NCBI GenBank assembly: GCA_035535995.1
Contig: DATLOZ010000003.1
Span: 56,897 to 120,896, forward strand
Direction of reading: 5' to 3'
DNA from: JANYCO01 sp035535995
GTDB lineage: Bacteria > Bacteroidota > Bacteroidia > Cytophagales > Cytophagaceae
Length of the DNA stretch: 64,000 nt
In this document: piece after piece, positions 59,635 to 64,000 of the stretch
Numbering within the stretch: position 1 is the first letter of the stretch
Layout of the letters: each line of letters opens with the position of its first letter
Program-made: the position numbers and the translations under genes
Notes under the pieces: model-generated
What the model was told of the DNA's origin: nothing
Databases searched by the model: none
The model's input: only the letters and a program-made list of their open reading frames with translations

Positions 59635-61206
59635 TTATTTATTTACCTTGACGCTGTTGTAGTGAGCACTTACCGTCAGCGCTTCGTGCTGAAGCAGGTA
59701 ATTTTTTATTTCTTTGATCTCTTTGTAGTGTGCGCCGTCCTGCTCAAATTTAGGGAAGAGAGTTCTCAGTTCCTGGTAGATTGTAAGCGCGTGTGAAGAA
59801 AGCTTTTCCTGTACACCAAGATAATCTACTGCTTGCAGCAAGGTCATAAATTCAATGGCCAATACTTCAAAAGAGTTATCGATTACTTTCCTGGTCATTG
59901 TAGCGGCGTTGGTACCCATGCTTACGATGTCCTGGTTGTCGTTGTTATTTGGAATGCTGTGCACATACATTGGAAATGACATCGTTTGATTTTCTGCTAC
60001 GGTAGAGGTTGCCGTAAATTGTACGCCTTGCATTCCAAAGTTCAACCCCAGGATACCAAGGTTTACAAAAGGAGGAAGTTTTTCGTTGAGCTTGCTGTTC
60101 ATTAAATAGTTGAGCTGTCTTTCTGCCAGCATCGACATTTTAGTAACGGCAATTTTAAGTTTATCCATTTCCAGCGATACATAGTCGCCGTGGAAGTTAC
60201 CTCCGTGGAATACGTTGTTGTTCTGGCTATCGATGACAGGATTATCGTTCACAGAATTCAGTTCGTTGACGATCACAGATTCCGCGTAAGCGATCGTATC
60301 GGCAATTGGCCCCAGTACTTGTGGCACGCAGCGCAGAGAGTAATATTCCTGTACTTTGTCGGTGATCACGCCTGGTTTTACTTTTTTATCGTAAAGATGT
60401 TCTTCTCTTTTGCGTACGAGATTACTATCAGAAGTAAGCCTGCGTAAGATCTCGGCTACATCGTTCTGGCCTTTGTGGTGTTTTACGATGTTCAGTTCGT
60501 AGGAAAAATGATCGTCGTAAGATTCTACCACTTCGTTGATCATGGAAGAAGCGGAGAGACACCAGTTGAGCAATCGTTTTGCGTAGATAAGGTTGACAAG
60601 GGCAATGCCTGTCATGGCGCTGGTTCCGTTCATCACGGCGAGTCCTTCGCGCACATATACTTTGGCGGGTTTAATGCCGGTTTCTTTTAATACTTTTTCG
60701 GTGGGTTGAACTTCACCTTTATAGATCACTTCGCCTTCGCCGATCAGGTTGAGCGCCAAATGTGCAAGTTGTACCAGGTCGCCGCTGGCGCCTACACTGC
60801 CGTGTTCGTAGATGGTAGGATAAATATCCTGGTTGATATATTCTGTAAGAGTTTCTACCAGGCTTTGATGTATGCCGGAGTAGCCTAGCATTAGCGTATT
60901 CAGCCTGGCCACCATGATGGCTTTTAGATAGACAGGTGGAAACAGGTTGTTGCAACCGGAAGCATGACTTCGGATGAGGTTATATTGTAAAGTTATCCTG
61001 TCTTCGTCCTTGATCTTATACTGTGCCATAGGACCGAAGCCGGTATTGATACCGTAAATTACTTTGTCTTTGGAAAAATTTTGAAGGAAGGAATAGCTGT
61101 CTTGTACTTTTTCAATCCCTGCCTGCTCGAGCTTAATCTTCTCGTTTCCAAACAGGATTTTTTCTATTTCTTCTAAATTTAGCTGATTATTGCCTATCCC
61201 AACCAT
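59635..61206 (-). CDS. Tyrosine ammonia-lyase (HAL/PAL/TAL family)
   Basis: A 523-residue lyase that eliminates ammonia from tyrosine to give p-coumarate, the starter of flexirubin-type pigments. The MIO prosthetic group would form from A140-S141-G142 (GSVGASGDLVQLAHLAL). Y51 lies in YGINTGFGPM. The selectivity segment LQYNLIRSH81ASG matches, as I recall it, the segment in the tyrosine-specific lyase of Flavobacterium johnsoniae; the SH pair alone would suggest histidine. The operon context of ketosynthases and ACP supports tyrosine. First gene of the operon. Confidence 0.85.
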   Translation of the reverse strand: MVGIGNNQLNLEEIEKILFGNEKIKLEQAGIEKVQDSYSFLQNFSKDKVIYGINTGFGPMAQYKIKDEDRITLQYNLIRSHASGCNNLFPPVYLKAIMVARLNTLMLGYSGIHQSLVETLTEYINQDIYPTIYEHGSVGASGDLVQLAHLALNLIGEGEVIYKGEVQPTEKVLKETGIKPAKVYVREGLAVMNGTSAMTGIALVNLIYAKRLLNWCLSASSMINEVVESYDDHFSYELNIVKHHKGQNDVAEILRRLTSDSNLVRKREEHLYDKKVKPGVITDKVQEYYSLRCVPQVLGPIADTIAYAESVIVNELNSVNDNPVIDSQNNNVFHGGNFHGDYVSLEMDKLKIAVTKMSMLAERQLNYLMNSKLNEKLPPFVNLGILGLNFGMQGVQFTATSTVAENQTMSFPMYVHSIPNNNDNQDIVSMGTNAATMTRKVIDNSFEVLAIEFMTLLQAVDYLGVQEKLSSHALTIYQELRTLFPKFEQDGAHYKEIKEIKNYLLQHEALTVSAHYNSVKVNK

Positions 61207-61250
61207 CTCAGAATTGTTATCTTCTTAGTTTTTTATATTTTGAAAGGCTA

Positions 61251-61280
61251 CAAAAATAAGAAATATTTTTGTCTTACAAA
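61251..61280 (-). promoter_or_regulatory. Promoter of the pigment operon
   Basis: The minus strand reads TTTG (61280-61277), 18 bases, then TATTTTTG (61258-61251), a full match to the Bacteroidota consensus, about 45 bases before the ammonia-lyase ATG. Confidence 0.65.
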
Positions 61281-61416
61281 GTAGAAAGTCTGGCTTTTTA
61301 TCTTTTTATTATGAACAACTTAAGGCTTTTCTTTGTTTTGGAGAACCGATCTGCCAATAATTCTTACATATTTGTATATTCGTAGAATAATTCAATAATT
61401 AACACAACATAATAAT

Positions 61417-61734
61417 ATGAAATCCATTACGGTAAAAGAATTGAAAGAAATGATCGATAAAGGAGAAGACTTTCAATTGATTGATGTACGTGAACCTTCA
61501 GAATACAATGCCGGAAACCTGAAAGGTGTTTTTATTCCCCTTAATACTGTTCCTCAAAATATAGACAAGATCTCTAAAGATAAAAAAGTGGTGATCCATT
61601 GCAGAAGCGGCAAGAGAAGCGCAAATGCAATTGCATTCCTTGAAAATAATCATGGCTACACAAATCTATACAACCTGGAAGGTGGTATCATAGCCTGGAA
61701 GCAGGAGATCGATCCTTCGGTGAATGTGCAGTAA
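61417..61734 (+). CDS. Rhodanese-like domain protein
   Basis: A 105-residue single rhodanese domain without signal peptide. The active-site loop is C62-RSGKRS (VVIHCRSGKRS), as in sulfur-transferase or arsenate-type single-domain rhodaneses. LIDVREPSEYNAGNLKG near 21-37 is the usual first half. Monocistronic with a terminator behind it. The physiological acceptor is unknown. Confidence 0.9.
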   Translation: MKSITVKELKEMIDKGEDFQLIDVREPSEYNAGNLKGVFIPLNTVPQNIDKISKDKKVVIHCRSGKRSANAIAFLENNHGYTNLYNLEGGIIAWKQEIDPSVNVQ

Positions 61735-61782
61735 AATACCTTCTCAAATCAAATTCATATAAATACTTAACACCAATTGGTA

Positions 61783-61828
61783 AACTCCTATTCAGATTCT
61801 TAATCATCTGAATGGGAGTTATATTTTT
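61783..61828 (+). terminator. Intrinsic terminator after the rhodanese gene
   Basis: AACTCCTATTCAGAT and ATCTGAATGGGAGTT (15 bp with one G-T pair, 61783-61820), then ATATTTTTAT. Confidence 0.8.
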
Positions 61829-61902
61829 ATAGTGATATTGAATTTTTAAGACCGATATTTTATCCCGCAAAGATATTTAATACAAATAATCTGATAAACA
61901 CT

Positions 61903-61925
61903 ATACATTATAATATATAATGTAT
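61903..61925. promoter_or_regulatory. Perfect 10-bp AT-rich palindrome
   Basis: ATACATTATA-ATA-TATAATGTAT, about 105 bases upstream of the small secreted-protein gene. Possible operator. Confidence 0.35.
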
Positions 61926-62029
61926 ATCAGTCTGGCTTCTTCATACAAAAAAAATGAATGGAATTGATAAATTCATATAAAACCTGTATACTTAACCTAT
62001 TAAATCTTAAACCAAAACAATTAAAAATT

Positions 62030-62629
62030 ATGAAAAAAATATTTCTTCTCCCTTTAATGGTTGTGATAATTGCCTTTTCAGCAGCAGGACAAAAAATTAC
62101 AACAGTAACAGGTAATCTGGCCAGTATGAAAGGTGAAACTAAATTCAATCTTATTTATAACTATGATAATCTTGCCGTGGGCAAATATCCTACTGAGCAG
62201 GAATATTTAGATTACAAAAAAGGTGAGTATGCAAAGAAAGATCCCGCTAAGGCAGAAGAGTTTGAAGCAGGATGGAAAGCTGCCCGTGCAAAATATTATC
62301 AACCAAAATTTGAGGAGCTAATCAATAAACATGCAGGTAGAAGTGTGCTTCCTTCTAATACGGATGCGAAATATACGCTGATCTTAAAAACTACTTTTAT
62401 TGAACCAGGATTCAACGTAGGAGTAATGAAGCAACCTGCTTATATCAATGTAGAATATATTTTTGTAGAAACAGCAAATCCTTCTAATGTAGTAGCAAAA
62501 CTAACACAAAATAAAATTCCAGGCAGCCAATATGGAGGGTATGATTTTGATGCGAGTGCAAGGATTGCAGAATCTTATGCGAAAGCTGGCAAAATGCTTG
62601 GTGGATTGATGGCAAAGACTTTAAAATAA
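62030..62629 (+). CDS. Secreted hypothetical protein
   Basis: A 199-residue protein starting MKKIFLLPLMVVIIAF, with signal peptide cleaved near AAGQ (about 20). The ATG is preferred over an ORF extension of 24 codons because it begins the signal sequence and follows an A-rich leader. The mature part has alternating beta-strand and Lys/Glu helical segments; no domain is recognised. Its gene is followed by the terminator shared with tyrS. Confidence 0.7.
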   Translation: MKKIFLLPLMVVIIAFSAAGQKITTVTGNLASMKGETKFNLIYNYDNLAVGKYPTEQEYLDYKKGEYAKKDPAKAEEFEAGWKAARAKYYQPKFEELINKHAGRSVLPSNTDAKYTLILKTTFIEPGFNVGVMKQPAYINVEYIFVETANPSNVVAKLTQNKIPGSQYGGYDFDASARIAESYAKAGKMLGGLMAKTLK

Positions 62630-62643
62630 AAGACAAAGTATTC

Positions 62644-62683
62644 ATAAAAGAAAAGGGGATCACAAAATCCCCTTTTCTTTTAT
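62644..62683. terminator. Bidirectional terminator between convergent genes
   Basis: ATAAAAGAAAAGGGGAT-CACAAA-ATCCCCTTTTCTTTTAT, a perfect 17-bp stem with A/T tails on both sides. It serves the secreted-protein gene and tyrS; the tyrS stop codon lies in its right arm. Confidence 0.92.
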
Positions 62684-63966
62684 GCTGTTATTTTTACTAG
62701 GAAATAATTTTTCTTTCCCTTCTGCACCAATAAATATTTTTTCAGCAAAAGCTCAAATTCAATTTTCTGTTCCGGCCCGGAAAGCTTGTCTTTGTTAATG
62801 CTCACCCCACCGGCGGCGATCATTTTACGCGCTTCTCCTTTGGAAGGAAAGATCTGCAATTGAGTAACCACCGATAATAGATCGGTCACATTCCCTGTAG
62901 CTTGAAAATCGGAAATGCTGATCTCTACTTGTGGTACACCTTCAAAGACTGACAAGAGTGTGTCTTCGTTTAGACTTTTCAAATCTTCGGTAGTAGATTT
63001 TCCAAATAAAATTTCAGAAGCTTTGATCGCAGTATTGTAATCTTCTTCCGAATGTACACGAATTGTAATGTCCTTGGCAAGCGCCTTCTGTAGCGCACGT
63101 TCGTGCGGCGCCGTTTTGTGCTGCTCTTCGATGGCTTCTATTTCTTCTTTGGAGAAAAGCGTGAAGATCCGGATGTAGTTGGCTGCATCTTCGTCGGAAG
63201 AGTTGAGCCAGAATTGATAAAATTTATAAGGAGAAGTTTTGGCAGGATCAAGCCAGACATTTCCGCCTTCTGTTTTTCCAAATTTAGTACCGTCTGCTTT
63301 CTTGATCAGCGGCGTAGTGAGCGCAAATGCTTTTCCATTTCCTTTACGGCTGATAAGCTCTGTACCTGCTACGATATTCCCCCACTGATCGGAACCTCCC
63401 ATTTGAAGCATTACTTTTTTATTTTGCCATAAATGAAAGAAATCATAGCCTTGTACGAGTTGGTAAGAAAATTCTGTGAACGACATTCCTGTTTCCAGTC
63501 TCTTTTGCACAGAGTCTTTAGCAAGCATGTAGTTTACCGTAAGGTACTTTCCAACGTCGCGAATGAAATCGAGGAAGGTGAAATTTTTAAACCAATCATA
63601 GTTGTTGACGATCTCGGCAGAGTTGACGCCAGAATTGAAGTTTAGAAATTTTTCCAGTTGCTTTTTCTGGCAGGCAAGATTGTATTGGAGGATATCTTCG
63701 GAGAGAAGATTGCGTTCAGCGCTTTTCCCGGAAGGATCGCCCACCATACCGGTGGCGCCGCCAATAAGCGCTATAGGTTTGTGGCCTGCCTGTTGAAAAT
63801 GAAGTAAGGTCATTATTTGCACAAGATTTCCAATCCCAAGTGAGTCTGCTGTAGGATCAAAACCAATGTAGCCGATGGTCATTTCTTTGCTTAGTTGCTC
63901 TTCCGTACCAGGAATTATATCCTGGATCATGCCGCGCCATTTTAGCTCTTCAACAAAATTTTTCAT
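62680..63966 (-). CDS. tyrS: Tyrosine-tRNA ligase
   Basis: A 428-residue class I synthetase. The HIGH-like motif is SLGIGNLVQI (about 42-51), the tyrosine-binding loop is YQLVQGYDFF (about 171-180), and the KMSKS counterpart is KFGKT (about 233-237). A C-terminal S4-like domain includes GEARKMIAAGGVSINKDKL (about 385-403). Full length. It lies near, but outside, the operon whose first enzyme uses the same amino acid. Confidence 0.96.
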   Translation of the reverse strand: MKNFVEELKWRGMIQDIIPGTEEQLSKEMTIGYIGFDPTADSLGIGNLVQIMTLLHFQQAGHKPIALIGGATGMVGDPSGKSAERNLLSEDILQYNLACQKKQLEKFLNFNSGVNSAEIVNNYDWFKNFTFLDFIRDVGKYLTVNYMLAKDSVQKRLETGMSFTEFSYQLVQGYDFFHLWQNKKVMLQMGGSDQWGNIVAGTELISRKGNGKAFALTTPLIKKADGTKFGKTEGGNVWLDPAKTSPYKFYQFWLNSSDEDAANYIRIFTLFSKEEIEAIEEQHKTAPHERALQKALAKDITIRVHSEEDYNTAIKASEILFGKSTTEDLKSLNEDTLLSVFEGVPQVEISISDFQATGNVTDLLSVVTQLQIFPSKGEARKMIAAGGVSINKDKLSGPEQKIEFELLLKKYLLVQKGKKNYFLVKITA

Positions 63967-64000
63967 GTACTTAAAATTCGAAATTATATTTTTTGACTCT

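Noticed and set aside
59635..61206. Annotation of the ammonia-lyase as histidine ammonia-lyase (hutH)
   Set aside because: The Ser-His pair at 80-81 would suggest histidine, but the whole LQYNLIRSHASG segment is like the known tyrosine-specific Flavobacterium enzyme, no hut genes are near, and the operon is for polyene synthesis.
1..64000. CRISPR array or restriction/abortive-infection locus
   Set aside because: No regularly spaced direct repeats with unique spacers and no Cas or restriction genes; the many repeats are single inverted repeats between genes.

Overview
The window looks like chromosomal DNA of a free-living, flexirubin-type-pigmented member of the Bacteroidota. The evidence is a secreted beta-helix protein with a C-terminal type IX secretion (T9SS) sorting domain, an OMP_b-brl-type TonB-linked outer-membrane protein, an OstA-like protein, the short (465-residue) PLP arginine decarboxylase, promoters of the TTTG-N18-21-TAnnTTTG kind, almost no Shine-Dalgarno sequences, and a tyrosine ammonia-lyase/aryl-polyene operon. 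Class or genus cannot be fixed from sequence reading alone. No rRNA, CRISPR array, transposase or integrase was seen; there is one tRNA (Leu, CAG).

Layout. 0-8 kb: DEAD-box helicase, rsgA-waaA, an MFS carrier, a secreted YwqK/MORN-repeat protein, and an ECF sigma factor paired with a His/Cys-rich membrane protein. 8-11 kb: rtcB preceded by a separate gene that is a copy of its own N-terminal domain, and a roughly 440-nt leader holding two 24-codon ORFs, each followed by an intrinsic terminator. 11-22 kb: pdhB, a LuxC-type acyl-CoA reductase, an outer-membrane receptor, tilS, an OstA-like gene and the T9SS beta-helix protein. 22.8-29.4 kb: nuoHIJKLM only, without nuoA-G or nuoN. 29.6-39.4 kb: SPOR protein, 2OG oxygenase, purC, STAS protein, rnz, queuosine-precursor transporter, a zinc-ribbon/GT61-like protein, speA and argS. 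39.5-47.2 kb: an AT-rich accessory block with an AAA+ ATPase like those of extracellular contractile injection systems (eCIS), a peptidoglycan-binding/lysozyme-like protein, an RsiV-like (DUF3298) lipoprotein, a CHAP-like protein and a second lipoprotein. 48-53 kb: ligA, fructosamine kinase, tRNA-Leu, a decayed four-helix-bundle (S23) gene and mqo. 53.4-61.2 kb: a nine-gene operon for the aryl-polyene part of a flexirubin-like pigment, from tyrosine ammonia-lyase through FabG, acyltransferase, dehydratase, thioesterase, ketosynthases and ACP. The window ends with a rhodanese, a small secreted protein and tyrS.

The two most interesting regions are the eCIS-like satellite (ATPase plus two cell-wall-directed proteins sharing an N-terminal helical module, each next to a lipoprotein that could be its immunity factor) and the rtcB locus (duplicated N-domain plus apparent tandem attenuators). 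A third theme is the density of intergenic inverted repeats: at least six families, some sitting inside operons, one a perfect 40-bp inverted repeat in the pigment operon and one a pair of 163-bp elements with a compensatory base change in the stem.
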